DNA of 64,000 nt from Clostridiales bacterium (GCA_021203185.1 JAJQBR010000075.1:1-64000), one strand, 5' to 3'. Counted from the stretch's first letter, positions 50,289 through 59,090 are shown. Translations and numbers: made by a program. Notes: generated by a model not told the origin, from the sequence alone.

Positions 50289-51005
50289 ATGAAAATGGTG
50301 AAACCCCGACAAACCGCGTTTCTGTTCCTGCTGCTGTTCCTGTTGGCCCTGTCGTACCTGCTGTATTATCTACAGGGAAGCGTTCAGACCGCCAACTATT
50401 GCCGCTTTCCTGCTCAAACGCTGGTGATTGACGCTGGGCATGGCGGGGAGGACGGCGGCGCGGTGGCCCTTTCCGGTACGGCGGAGAGTTCTATCAACCT
50501 GGCCATTGCCCTGAAAATGGACCAGCTCTGCGGTCTGTACGGTGTGCAAACCAGGTTGGTTCGCACGGAGGATGTCTCCCTGGCCGACGTGGACGCTGCA
50601 ACCCTCCGGGAGAAGAAGCACTCTGACCTTTTGAATCGGGTGGCGCTGATTGAAGAAACGGAAAACGCCGTACTGCTCAGCATCCACCAGAACAACTACA
50701 CCAGTGCGTCCTCCCACGGGGCGCAAGTCTTTTACCGGGCCGATGGGTCGAGCCAGCAGTGGGCGGTGCAGCTCCAGGAGCTGCTGCGGAAGAGTCTGGA
50801 TCCGGAAAACACCCGCCAGGCCACGGAGATTCCCGACACCGTCTATCTGATGAACCACGTCTCCTGTCGGGCGGTGCTGGTGGAGTGCGGTTTTCTCTCC
50901 AATCCGGCAGAAAACGCTCTGTTGAAGACAGATGGATACCAGACCCGTATCGCGGCGGCGTTGACGGCTTCCTATTTGCGATACAATGAATCTTTAGGTG
51001 ATTGA
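50289..51005 (+). CDS. cwlD: N-acetylmuramoyl-L-alanine amidase, CwlD-like
   Basis: N-terminal TM anchor; LVIDAGHGGEDGGAV; ESSINLAIALKM; LVECGFLSNPAENALL. Confidence 0.8.
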   Translation: MKMVKPRQTAFLFLLLFLLALSYLLYYLQGSVQTANYCRFPAQTLVIDAGHGGEDGGAVALSGTAESSINLAIALKMDQLCGLYGVQTRLVRTEDVSLADVDAATLREKKHSDLLNRVALIEETENAVLLSIHQNNYTSASSHGAQVFYRADGSSQQWAVQLQELLRKSLDPENTRQATEIPDTVYLMNHVSCRAVLVECGFLSNPAENALLKTDGYQTRIAAALTASYLRYNESLGD

Positions 51006-51008
51006 CGA

Positions 51009-52367
51009 ATGAGAGCGAAAACCCTGTTTTATTGCACCTCCTGCGGCAACGAGTTTCCCAAATGGCAGGGGAAATGTCCCGCCTGCGGCAGCTGGAACAC
51101 CATTGTGGAGCAGCCCGCCGAGAGCCAAAAGGCTGCGTCTCCGGCCCGCTCCGGCCTGCGGCAAAAGGCCGTTCCCCAGCGGCTGGCAGATGTGACCACG
51201 TCGGAGGAGTTGCGGTTTTCCACAGGTATGAGCGAGTTGGACCGGGTGTTGGGCGGCGGAGCCGTCCAGGGGAGCCTGGTGTTGGTGGGCGGCGCACCGG
51301 GCATCGGCAAATCCACACTGATGCTTCAAATCTGCAACGAACTGTGCAGGCAGTACACCGTTCTCTATGTCTCCGGGGAGGAATCCACCCGACAAATCAA
51401 GCTCCGCTCCCAGCGGCTGGGCGTGACAGGGGAGACCCTGTATCTGCTTTCCGAGACCCATTTGGAGGACATCACCGACGCCGTTCACCAGGTCAGGCCA
51501 AATATTTTAATTGTGGACTCCATCCAGACCGTCCTGACCGGCAGCTCCGATTCTCTCCCCGGCAGCGTCACCCAGGTGAAGCAATGCACCATGGCGCTGA
51601 TGGAGCTGGCGAAAGGGGAGGGACTGACCGTTTTCGTCATCGGTCACATCAACAAAGAGGGATCCATCGCCGGGCCAAAGGTGCTGGAACACATCGTAGA
51701 CTGCGTGCTTTCCTTCGAGGGGGAGCAGCACCTGTCTTATCGCATCCTACGGGCCACCAAAAACCGCTTCGGGGCGACCAATGAAATCGGCGTATTTGAG
51801 ATGCTGGACGAGGGACTGGCGGAGGTACCCAACCCCTCGGAAATGCTGCTCAGCGGCAGACCGGAGGGCGCGCCGGGGACCTGCGTCACCTGCGTGATGG
51901 AAGGAGTGCGGCCCGTGCTGGCGGAGGTGCAGGCGTTGGTTACTTCTTCCAGCTTTGCGGTGCCGCGGCGCACCAGCAACGGCATCGAATACAACCGGGC
52001 TATGATGCTGATGGCGGTGCTGGAGAAGCGGGGCTGTCTGAACGTGGGGGGCTGCGATGCCTACCTCAACGTGATCGGCGGGCTGAACCTGGGGGAACCG
52101 GCGGCGGATTTGGCCACGATATTGGCCTTTGCGTCCAGCTTTCGGGGCAGGCCGGTGCCAAACGACTTGGCCGCCATCGGAGAAGTGGGGCTGACCGGCG
52201 AGCTGCGTACCGTTAATGGCCTGAGCCAGCGACTCAGCGAAGTGCATCGAATGGGCTTTACCAAGTGCATGATCCCCAGCCGGAACAGCAGTCGGCTTCA
52301 GGAGATTTCCGGGTTGCAGCTGATTCCCGTGAAGAACATCCGGGAGGCGCTGGCGGTGCTGCTGTGA
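51009..52367 (+). CDS. radA: DNA repair protein RadA
   Basis: YCTSCGNEFPKWQGKCPACGSWNT zinc finger; GGAPGIGKSTLMLQI; C-terminal Lon-like domain. Confidence 0.96.
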   Translation: MRAKTLFYCTSCGNEFPKWQGKCPACGSWNTIVEQPAESQKAASPARSGLRQKAVPQRLADVTTSEELRFSTGMSELDRVLGGGAVQGSLVLVGGAPGIGKSTLMLQICNELCRQYTVLYVSGEESTRQIKLRSQRLGVTGETLYLLSETHLEDITDAVHQVRPNILIVDSIQTVLTGSSDSLPGSVTQVKQCTMALMELAKGEGLTVFVIGHINKEGSIAGPKVLEHIVDCVLSFEGEQHLSYRILRATKNRFGATNEIGVFEMLDEGLAEVPNPSEMLLSGRPEGAPGTCVTCVMEGVRPVLAEVQALVTSSSFAVPRRTSNGIEYNRAMMLMAVLEKRGCLNVGGCDAYLNVIGGLNLGEPAADLATILAFASSFRGRPVPNDLAAIGEVGLTGELRTVNGLSQRLSEVHRMGFTKCMIPSRNSSRLQEISGLQLIPVKNIREALAVLL

Positions 52368-52379
52368 GGAGAGAGAGCT

Positions 52380-52643
52380 ATGAACGACAACGATGTTTAT
52401 ATCTCAAAAACCAAGCTGATGCGCTATCTGGAGGAGCAGCTGGATTTGTGCCGCTATTGTTTGGAGTACGACACCGGCGTCAGTCTGTCCGATGAACAGC
52501 TTGGCGCCGCCGAAGCGGTTTTGTTGGATGTCATCCAAAAAGTGAATGAGCAGCCCGTCCTCATCCAAACGAACTTCGGTATCTCCCGGTCTGGACTGAC
52601 AGTGGACAAGCCGGAAGAACCGTCCTTAAAAAATGAGAACTGA
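52380..52643 (+). CDS. Hypothetical 87-aa protein downstream of radA
   Basis: Uninterrupted ORF with upstream purine-rich RBS (GAGGAGAG). Confidence 0.65.
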   Translation: MNDNDVYISKTKLMRYLEEQLDLCRYCLEYDTGVSLSDEQLGAAEAVLLDVIQKVNEQPVLIQTNFGISRSGLTVDKPEEPSLKNEN

Positions 52644-52687
52644 CCCCTCTCTAAGCCCGTTCCCTCCGGGGAGGGAGCCTGAAAAAA

Positions 52688-52717
52688 AAGTCAACAAAAT
52701 AAAAATTTTGTTGACTT
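52688..52717. repeat. Near-perfect 30-bp palindrome AAGTCAACAAAAT-AAAA-ATTTTGTTGACTT
   Basis: 13-bp perfect arms, 4-nt loop; about 80 bp upstream of the recombinase start. Confidence 0.85.
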
Positions 52718-52744
52718 GGAGGGAGGCAAAATCCAGCCTCCCTC
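52718..52744. repeat. GC-rich hairpin GAGGGAGGC...GCCTCCCTC next to the palindrome
   Basis: 9-bp perfect stem, 8-nt loop. Confidence 0.7.
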
Positions 52745-52798
52745 GGGCAGGCAACCGATTTTCAGCCATTTTACCACCGAGAAAGGAACTCGATTTTT

Positions 52799-53776
52799 AT
52801 GGATTATCGCAGCGCACCAAAGATTTTGGTGGATTTCCTCTCATACCACGAGAGCGTTCAGGGACATTCCTCCGGTACCGTAGATGAATACTTCCTGGAT
52901 CTGCGGAGTTTCCTCCGCTACATGAAGCAGCGCCGAAACCCGGCGCTGGCCGACCTGAACCCGGATGCCGTAGACATCACCGATGTTGACTTGGCTTTTG
53001 TCCACAGCATTTCCCTCAGTGAGGTTTACGACTACCTGGCCTATCTGTCCCGGGAAAAAAAGCTGAACAATGCCTCACGCGCCCGCAAGGTCTCCAGCAT
53101 CCGATCGTTCTTCAAGTACCTCTCCAACAAGACCCACCAGTTGGATAACAACCCCGTTCAGGATCTGGACTCCCCCCGCCATAAGAAAGCCTTGCCCCGT
53201 TACCTGACGCTGGACGAAAGCATCCAACTTCTGGAAGCCGTTGACGGCAGAAACCAGGAACGGGACTACTGCATTTTAATGTTATTCCTCAACTGTGGTT
53301 TGCGTATCTCCGAGTTGGTGGGCCTGAATGTCATGGACGTGCGGGAAAACACCATTCGGGTGCTGGGCAAGGGCAACAAAGAGCGGATTTTGTTCTTAAA
53401 TGACGGGTGCAAACGGGCGATTTCCGACTATCTGGCGGTGCGTAACGGTATGACGCTGATCGACAAACAGGCTTTTTTTGTCACCTCCCGCCGGACGCGG
53501 ATGACCACCGCCGCCGTCCACAAAATGGTGAAAAAGCGGCTGCTGGAGGCTGGACTGGACCCCACGCTCTACTCCGCCCACAAGCTGCGGCACACCGCCG
53601 CCACGCTGATGCTGCAAAATGGCGTGGATGTGCGTACCCTTCAGGAGGTGCTGGGCCACGACAACCTGAACACCACCCAAATTTATACCCATGTGGACAG
53701 CGACAGCCTCCGTATTGCGGCAAAGGCCAACCCTCTCAGCCGGGAAAAACGGAAGAAGTCCTCCTCCCCGGAATAA
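52799..53776 (+). CDS. Tyrosine recombinase, XerC/XerD-like
   Basis: LFLNCGLRISELVGLNVMDV; HKLRHTAATLMLQNGVDVRTLQEVLGHDNLNTTQIYTHV. Confidence 0.93.
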   Translation: MDYRSAPKILVDFLSYHESVQGHSSGTVDEYFLDLRSFLRYMKQRRNPALADLNPDAVDITDVDLAFVHSISLSEVYDYLAYLSREKKLNNASRARKVSSIRSFFKYLSNKTHQLDNNPVQDLDSPRHKKALPRYLTLDESIQLLEAVDGRNQERDYCILMLFLNCGLRISELVGLNVMDVRENTIRVLGKGNKERILFLNDGCKRAISDYLAVRNGMTLIDKQAFFVTSRRTRMTTAAVHKMVKKRLLEAGLDPTLYSAHKLRHTAATLMLQNGVDVRTLQEVLGHDNLNTTQIYTHVDSDSLRIAAKANPLSREKRKKSSSPE

Positions 53777-53782
53777 GGGGAT

Positions 53783-54209
53783 TCAGACGGGCATTACTCC
53801 CAATATGTGCAGAAAACGCAGTTTTTTTGCGGGATAACTACCGAGGGGACGATTGTCCGCGTCGTCGCTGTGGGCTGCCACCAATGTTGTCTCAAGTTTT
53901 ACAGGGCGGGAGACGGACACAATGACCAGGCTGTGGGCAAATATCTCCCCGTCAAAGCTCAGCTGCACACAGTCCCCCGGCTGGCACTCCCCTATCGCCG
54001 CGACTGCCGCCAGCGGTCCGGGAGAACGCTCCTTTCGGGTTATAAAGTTGAAAAAATAAGGCACACCAGTCCAGGACGGTGTGCGGTCAGCGGCGGTATG
54101 GTAATACCAGCCAGGGGTCAAAATTCAGATAGGCGGGATTCCGGCCAAGGGCCCAGCGGTGGGCGTAGTCCACCGCCGTCTGCCGCCGGTATGGGAGGAA
54201 GTCTGGCAT
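53783..54209 (-). pseudogene. Amidase_6-like (putative amidase domain) gene with internal deletion and frameshift
   Basis: Reverse strand: MPDFLPYRRQTAVDYAHRWALGRNPAYLNFDPW, then frame changes and continues GWYYHTAADRTPSWTGVPYFFNFITRKERSPGPLAAVAAIGECQPGDCVQLSFDGEIFAHSLVIV. RBS GGAGAGGTG precedes the ATG. Confidence 0.7.
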
Positions 54210-54237
54210 AGCAATCACCTCTCCCCTATCCTATGCG

Positions 54238-54603
54238 TCAATCCTCCATCACATGATCGAAACCGATGGAGAACAGGCTCTTGATGTGTTCATCGTCCAG
54301 AGAGTAGTAGACCACCTTCCCTGCCCGCCGATTTTTGACGATGCGCCCCTGCTTCAAAATGCGCAGCTGGTGGGAGACGGCGGACTGGGACATATTTAAA
54401 ATGCAGCTCAGGTCGCACACGCACAGCTCCGAGATGGTCAGCGCGCAGATAATACGGGTGCGAGTGGAGTCCCCCAGCACCTTGAACAACTCCGCCACCT
54501 CATAAACCGGGCCTTCATCGGGCATTTGCGCCTTCACCTTCGCCACAGAATCCTCGTGAATGACGTTGCTGTCGCACATTTCTGACAGTTCGATACGTTT
54601 CAT
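54238..54603 (-). CDS. ArsR family transcriptional regulator
   Basis: VAELFKVLGDSTRTRIICALTISELCVCDLSCILNMSQSAVSHQLRILKQGRIVKNRRAGKVVYYSLDDEHI. Confidence 0.94.
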   Translation of the reverse strand: MKRIELSEMCDSNVIHEDSVAKVKAQMPDEGPVYEVAELFKVLGDSTRTRIICALTISELCVCDLSCILNMSQSAVSHQLRILKQGRIVKNRRAGKVVYYSLDDEHIKSLFSIGFDHVMED

Positions 54604-54690
54604 AGTTCCCTCCGGGAATGATAGAAAACCCCCGGCGAGGCGTTGGCCCCGCCGGGAGCGATGCGTTGGGTCAGTGACAGATGCGCAAAA

Positions 54691-55668
54691 TCAGATCTTG
54701 CCGTCGGAGCCAAGGACGTTGACGATCTTATGGGCGACCATGTCCTTGACAGCCTGACGAGCGGGCTTCAGGTACTGGCGCGGATCGAAGTGGTCGGGAT
54801 GCTCGACAAAATACTTACGGATGTTGCCGGTCATGGCCAGACGGATGTCGGAGTCGATGTTAATCTTGCAGACAGCCAGTTTAGCGGCCTTGCGCAGCTG
54901 ATCTTCGGGGATGCCGATGGCGTCGGGCATATTGCCGCCGTAAGTGTTGACCATCTTCACGAACTCCTGCGGAACGGAAGAGGAACCGTGCAGCACGATG
55001 GGGAAGCCGGGCAGACGCTTGATGCACTCTTCCAGCACGTCGAAACGCAGGGGAGGCGGAACCAGGATGCCGTCCTCGTTGCGGGTACACTGAGCGGGAG
55101 TGAACTTATAAGCGCCGTGAGAGGTACCGATGGCGATGGCCAGGGAGTCGCATCCGGTGCGGGAGACAAATTCCTCGACCTCTTCGGGGTGGGTGTAGCT
55201 CTCCTTGCCGGACTCGACGACGACCTCGTCTTCCACGCCGGCCAGGGTACCCAACTCAGCCTCGACCACAACGCCGTGGTCATGGGCATACTCAACGACC
55301 TTTTTGGTCAGAGCGATGTTGTCCTCAAAGGACTTGGAGGAGGCGTCGATCATGACGGAGGTGAAACCGCCGTCGATGCAGGACTTGCACAGCTCGAAGG
55401 TGTCGCCATGGTCCAGATGCAGCGCGATGGGGATCTCGGGGTTCTCGATGACAGCGGCCTCCACCAGCTTCACCAGATAGGTGTGGTTGGCATAGGCGCG
55501 GGCGCCCTTGGACACCTGCAGGATGACGGGGCTTTTCAGCTCGCCGCAGGCTTCGGTGATGCCCTGGATGATTTCCATGTTGTTGACGTTGAAGGCGCCA
55601 ATGGCGTACCCACCATTGTAAGCCTTTGCGAACATATCTTTTGTGGTAACGAGAGGCATACGGATCAA
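54691..55668 (-). CDS. fba: Class II fructose-bisphosphate aldolase
   Basis: YAIGAFNVNNMEIIQGITEAC; ALHLDHGDTFELCKSCIDGGFTSVMIDASS; VLHGSSSVPQEF. Confidence 0.93.
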   Translation of the reverse strand: MIRMPLVTTKDMFAKAYNGGYAIGAFNVNNMEIIQGITEACGELKSPVILQVSKGARAYANHTYLVKLVEAAVIENPEIPIALHLDHGDTFELCKSCIDGGFTSVMIDASSKSFEDNIALTKKVVEYAHDHGVVVEAELGTLAGVEDEVVVESGKESYTHPEEVEEFVSRTGCDSLAIAIGTSHGAYKFTPAQCTRNEDGILVPPPLRFDVLEECIKRLPGFPIVLHGSSSVPQEFVKMVNTYGGNMPDAIGIPEDQLRKAAKLAVCKINIDSDIRLAMTGNIRKYFVEHPDHFDPRQYLKPARQAVKDMVAHKIVNVLGSDGKI

Positions 55669-55691
55669 CTCCTTCTAAAATTTACGTTATT

Positions 55692-55720
55692 ATTTTAACA
55701 GAAGCGATTGAAAAAAGCAA
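55692..55720 (-). promoter_or_regulatory. fba promoter (minus) TTGCTT-N17-TAAAAT
   Basis: Plus-strand AAGCAA 55715-55720 and ATTTTA 55692-55697. Confidence 0.5.
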
Positions 55721-55736
55721 GAGGGTGTGGTATGAT
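55708..55736 (+). promoter_or_regulatory. pfk promoter TTGAAA-N17-TATGAT overlapping the fba promoter
   Basis: -35 at 55708-55713, -10 at 55731-55736. Confidence 0.5.
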
Positions 55737-55878
55737 TTAGATGAAATTCCAAAAAGATATTTCGTGGAACGAGCCATACGAGGAGTTTGACGCGGTTTGT
55801 GCCAGGAATTTCCACAAAAGTACGGGTCATTTCCCAGGTGGCGGTCACTAAAACAACCAAATAGGAGGAAATTTCAAC

Positions 55879-57120
55879 ATGAGTGAACTCAAAGGCGCAA
55901 TGATCATTGGCCAGTCCGGCGGCCCCTCTTCCGTTATCAACTCCAGCTGCTACGGCGCAATCAAGGCCGGCCTGGACAGCGACGCCATCACCACCGTCTA
56001 CGGCGCAGCCAACGGCATCGTTGGCGTACTCAACGACAAGCTGTATATCATGGACGAGGAGGATCCTGCGGAGCTGGCGCTGATGCAGTATACCCCATCC
56101 TCTGCTCTCGGCTCCTGCCGTTATAAGATTGCCGATCCTGATGTGGACGACACCGATTATAAGCGCATCCTTGAGGTCTTCCAGAAATACGACGTCCGTT
56201 ACTTCTTCTACAACGGCGGCAACGACTCCATGGACACCTGCAACAAAATCTCCAAGTATATGAAGCGGGTAGGCTATGACTGCCGCGTCATGGGCATCCC
56301 CAAGACCATCGACAACGACCTGTTCGGCACTGACCACTGCCCCGGCTATGCCTCCGCCGCCAAGTATATCGCCACCTCTCTGGTGGAGGTCTATCAGGAT
56401 GCCCATGTCTACGACAAGGGCCAGGTCACCATCGTGGAGATTATGGGCCGTCACGCAGGCTGGCTGGCTGGCGCCGCTTCCCTGGCCAAAGTCACCGGCT
56501 ATGGTCCCGACCTGATTTATCTGCCTGAGGTAGACTTCAAGATGGATGAGTTCCTCGAGGACGTGGAGCGCATCTGGAACGAAAACAAGAACGTCCTCAT
56601 CGCTGTGTCCGAGGGCATCCACTACGCCGACGGCTCCTTCGTCTCCGAGGCCAAGACCTCTGCCACCGACGGCTTCGGTCATGCCCAGCTGGGCGGCCTG
56701 GCCGCTATGCTGGCCGACGTTGTCAAGAGCAAAATCGACGGCGTGAAGGTTCGTCCCATCGAGCTGTCTCTGCTCCAGCGCTGCGGCGCGCACCTGGCCT
56801 CCCAGACCGACATCGACGAGGCATTCATGGCCGGTCAGGCTGCGGTCAACTGCGCCGTCGCCGGTGAGACCGACCACATGGTCGCCTTCAAGTGTACCCG
56901 GGACGAGAACGGCTACAAATGTGAGACAGAGTTGCTGCCCTTGTCCAAGGTCGCCAACTACGAGAAGAAGGTTCCCGTGGAGTGGATTAACGAGCGCGGC
57001 AACGACGTCTCCGATGAGTTCATTAAGTACGCTCTGCCCCTCATCCAGGGCGAAACCCAAATGAAGAAGGAGAACAGCCTGCCTCGCTTCGTCCACCTGA
57101 AGAAAGTCGTGGCCAAGTAA
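55879..57120 (+). CDS. 6-phosphofructokinase, probably PPi-dependent type
   Basis: IGQSGGPSSVINSS; FFYNGGNDSMDT; GIPKTIDNDLFGTDHCPGYASAAKYIA. GGND and PKTIDND context resembles PPi-PFK rather than GGDGS/PGTIDND ATP-PFK. Confidence 0.88.
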   Translation: MSELKGAMIIGQSGGPSSVINSSCYGAIKAGLDSDAITTVYGAANGIVGVLNDKLYIMDEEDPAELALMQYTPSSALGSCRYKIADPDVDDTDYKRILEVFQKYDVRYFFYNGGNDSMDTCNKISKYMKRVGYDCRVMGIPKTIDNDLFGTDHCPGYASAAKYIATSLVEVYQDAHVYDKGQVTIVEIMGRHAGWLAGAASLAKVTGYGPDLIYLPEVDFKMDEFLEDVERIWNENKNVLIAVSEGIHYADGSFVSEAKTSATDGFGHAQLGGLAAMLADVVKSKIDGVKVRPIELSLLQRCGAHLASQTDIDEAFMAGQAAVNCAVAGETDHMVAFKCTRDENGYKCETELLPLSKVANYEKKVPVEWINERGNDVSDEFIKYALPLIQGETQMKKENSLPRFVHLKKVVAK

Positions 57121-57214
57121 TCTGCCCGTAAGGTTTTTCAAATGCTACCCCTCTCCCCTGCCGCATCTGCGGCGGGGGAGATTGCTCTGTTTGCAGAACC
57201 AAAAAAGTTCGCAG

Positions 57215-57252
57215 AAAAAAATTCGCAGGACGAAACGCCTGCGAATTTTTTT
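57215..57252. terminator. Bidirectional intrinsic terminator between pfk (+) and tRNA-Ser (-)
   Basis: AAAAAAATTCGCAGG-acgaaacg-CCTGCGAATTTTTTT: A tract and T tract flank the stem. Confidence 0.85.
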
Positions 57253-57340
57253 GGCGGAGTGGGTGGGATTCGAACCCACGGTACCCAAAGGTACAACTGA
57301 TTTCGAGTCAGTCCCGTTATGACCACTTCGATACCACTCC
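57252..57340 (-). tRNA. tRNA-Ser(CGA) with encoded CCA
   Basis: Reverse strand GGAGTGGTATCGAAGTGGTCATAACGGGACTGACTCGAAATCAGTTGTACCTTTGGGTACCGTGGGTTCGAATCCCACCCACTCCGCCA; loop CTCGAAA, long variable arm. Confidence 0.95.
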
Positions 57341-57465
57341 AGTTCTCACGTTTGTTTATTATGCCACAAAACGGCAGGAAACGCAAGGGGTTCCCGCCGG
57401 ATTTCGCAAAATTCTTGTATGTGCCGCGCCGGGAGCAGAACCTGACCCGGCGCAGCGGGATGTAC

Positions 57466-57630
57466 CTACAGGGCGGCGAACAGCGTCGTCAGCGCGCCGG
57501 ACATACCGCCCCACAGCAGGAGCAGCACGATGGCGAACATGACGATTTTCAGGGCTTTCCGGACGACGCCCAGGAGAAGCGTTACCAGTCCCAGCAGGAG
57601 GAACAGCCCCAGCAAACTATCCATAGTCAT
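57466..57630 (-). CDS. 54-aa hydrophobic membrane sORF coupled to murE
   Basis: MTMDSLLGLFLLLGLVTLLLGVVRKALKIVMFAIVLLLLWGGMSGALTTLFAAL*; start overlaps the murE stop as ATGA. Below the ORF-track size cutoff. Confidence 0.65.
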   Translation of the reverse strand: MTMDSLLGLFLLLGLVTLLLGVVRKALKIVMFAIVLLLLWGGMSGALTTLFAAL

Positions 57631-59090
57631 TGTTTTGCCTCCCGGATAATCTCCTCGATGAGTACCCGCTCATCCATCGGGTATTTGACGCCGCAAATTT
57701 CCTGGTAGTCCTCGTGGCCCTTGCCCGCCAGAATGACGATGTCTCCGGCCTGGCCGATGCTCATGCAGTAGGCGATGGCCTCCTTCCGGTCCGGGATGGT
57801 GACATAGGCCCCGTCCGCCTTGGCAACCCCGGTGAGGATGTCGTTAATAATATCCATCGGCTCCTCGAAGCGGGGATTGTCGCTGGTGACAACAGTCAGG
57901 TCGGCCAGCCGGGAGGCCGCTTCGCCCATCTCGTACCGGCGGCTCTTGGCCCGGTTGCCGCCGCAGCCGAACAAACAGATGATGCGCTTCGGCCCGTAGG
58001 CCCGGATGTTGGTCAGCAGGGCCTCCAGGCTCATGGCATTGTGGGCGTAGTCGATCATCAGGGTGTACTGGCCAGGCGTGGGATAAATCTCCAAGCGCCC
58101 TTTGACCTGGATGGTGTCCAGCGCGGCAAGGACGTTCTTCTGGCTGACCCCCAGGTGGCGGCACAGAGCGATGGCCGCCAGGGAGTTATAAACGGTGAAG
58201 TCGCCGGGAATGTCCACCCGGACGGAATAGTTCTCCAGCCCCGTCAGGTCGTAGGAGACACCCAAATAGCCGGGCTGGTGAATGCGCTGGACGTTCACCG
58301 CCCGCAGGTCGGCGTTCTCGCCCATGCCGAAGGTCTCCAGCTGGCAGGTGTGGCCCGCCATGACCTGCTCCAGATAGTCGGCCTCGGCGTTGGCCAGGCC
58401 GATTTTGCACCGCTGGAACAGCAGGCCCTTGCAGGCGATATACTCCTCCATGTTCTCGTGTTCACCGGGGCCAATATGGTCCGGCTCCAGGTTGGTGAAG
58501 ATGCCGTAATCGTAGGTGAAGCCGGAAACCCGATCCAGCTTAAGGGCCTGGGAGGAGACCTCCATGACCACGTATTTGAGACCGGCATCCACCATCTCCG
58601 CGAAATACTGCTGCACCAGATAACTCTCCGGGGTGGTGTTGACGGCGTGGATGTGCTTGTCGCCGATGATAACCTCGATGGTGCCGATAAGACCAGTGGG
58701 CAGGCCGGATTTCTCCAAAATGCCCTTGATCATATAGGTGGTGGTGGTTTTGCCCTTGGTGCCGGTGACGCCGATGGTGGTCAGCTTCTCTGCGGGGTGG
58801 CCGAACCAGGCGGCGGACAGCTCCGCCAGGGCCAGCCGGGCGTTTTCCACCTCAATGACGGTGATTTTTTCGGGAACCTCCACGGGATGCTCCACCACCA
58901 CCGCCGCCGCGCCTTTTGCGAGCACATCGGGGATATACTGGTGGCCGTCCGTCACCGCGCCGGGCATACAGATGAAAATGCAGCCGGGGACGGCCTTCCG
59001 GGAGTCGTAAACCAGCGCGGAAATGTCGCTGTCCAAAGAACCCTGCACCAGGGTGTAGTTCATGCGAAAGACCAAGTCGATCAGTTTCAT
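57627..59090 (-). CDS. murE: UDP-N-acetylmuramyl-tripeptide synthetase MurE
   Basis: DSRKAVPGCIFICMPGAVTDGHQYI; IGVTGTKGKTTTTYMIKGIL; TNLEPDHIGPGEHENMEEY. Confidence 0.94.
   Translation of the reverse strand: MKLIDLVFRMNYTLVQGSLDSDISALVYDSRKAVPGCIFICMPGAVTDGHQYIPDVLAKGAAAVVVEHPVEVPEKITVIEVENARLALAELSAAWFGHPAEKLTTIGVTGTKGKTTTTYMIKGILEKSGLPTGLIGTIEVIIGDKHIHAVNTTPESYLVQQYFAEMVDAGLKYVVMEVSSQALKLDRVSGFTYDYGIFTNLEPDHIGPGEHENMEEYIACKGLLFQRCKIGLANAEADYLEQVMAGHTCQLETFGMGENADLRAVNVQRIHQPGYLGVSYDLTGLENYSVRVDIPGDFTVYNSLAAIALCRHLGVSQKNVLAALDTIQVKGRLEIYPTPGQYTLMIDYAHNAMSLEALLTNIRAYGPKRIICLFGCGGNRAKSRRYEMGEAASRLADLTVVTSDNPRFEEPMDIINDILTGVAKADGAYVTIPDRKEAIAYCMSIGQAGDIVILAGKGHEDYQEICGVKYPMDERVLIEEIIREAKQ

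Noticed and set aside
53807-54211. 134-aa plus ORF
   Set aside because: Opposite the Amidase_6-like pseudogene; no family similarity or good RBS.
55690-57141. 483-aa minus ORF opposite pfk
   Set aside because: Antisense shadow; would also run into the fba/pfk promoter region.
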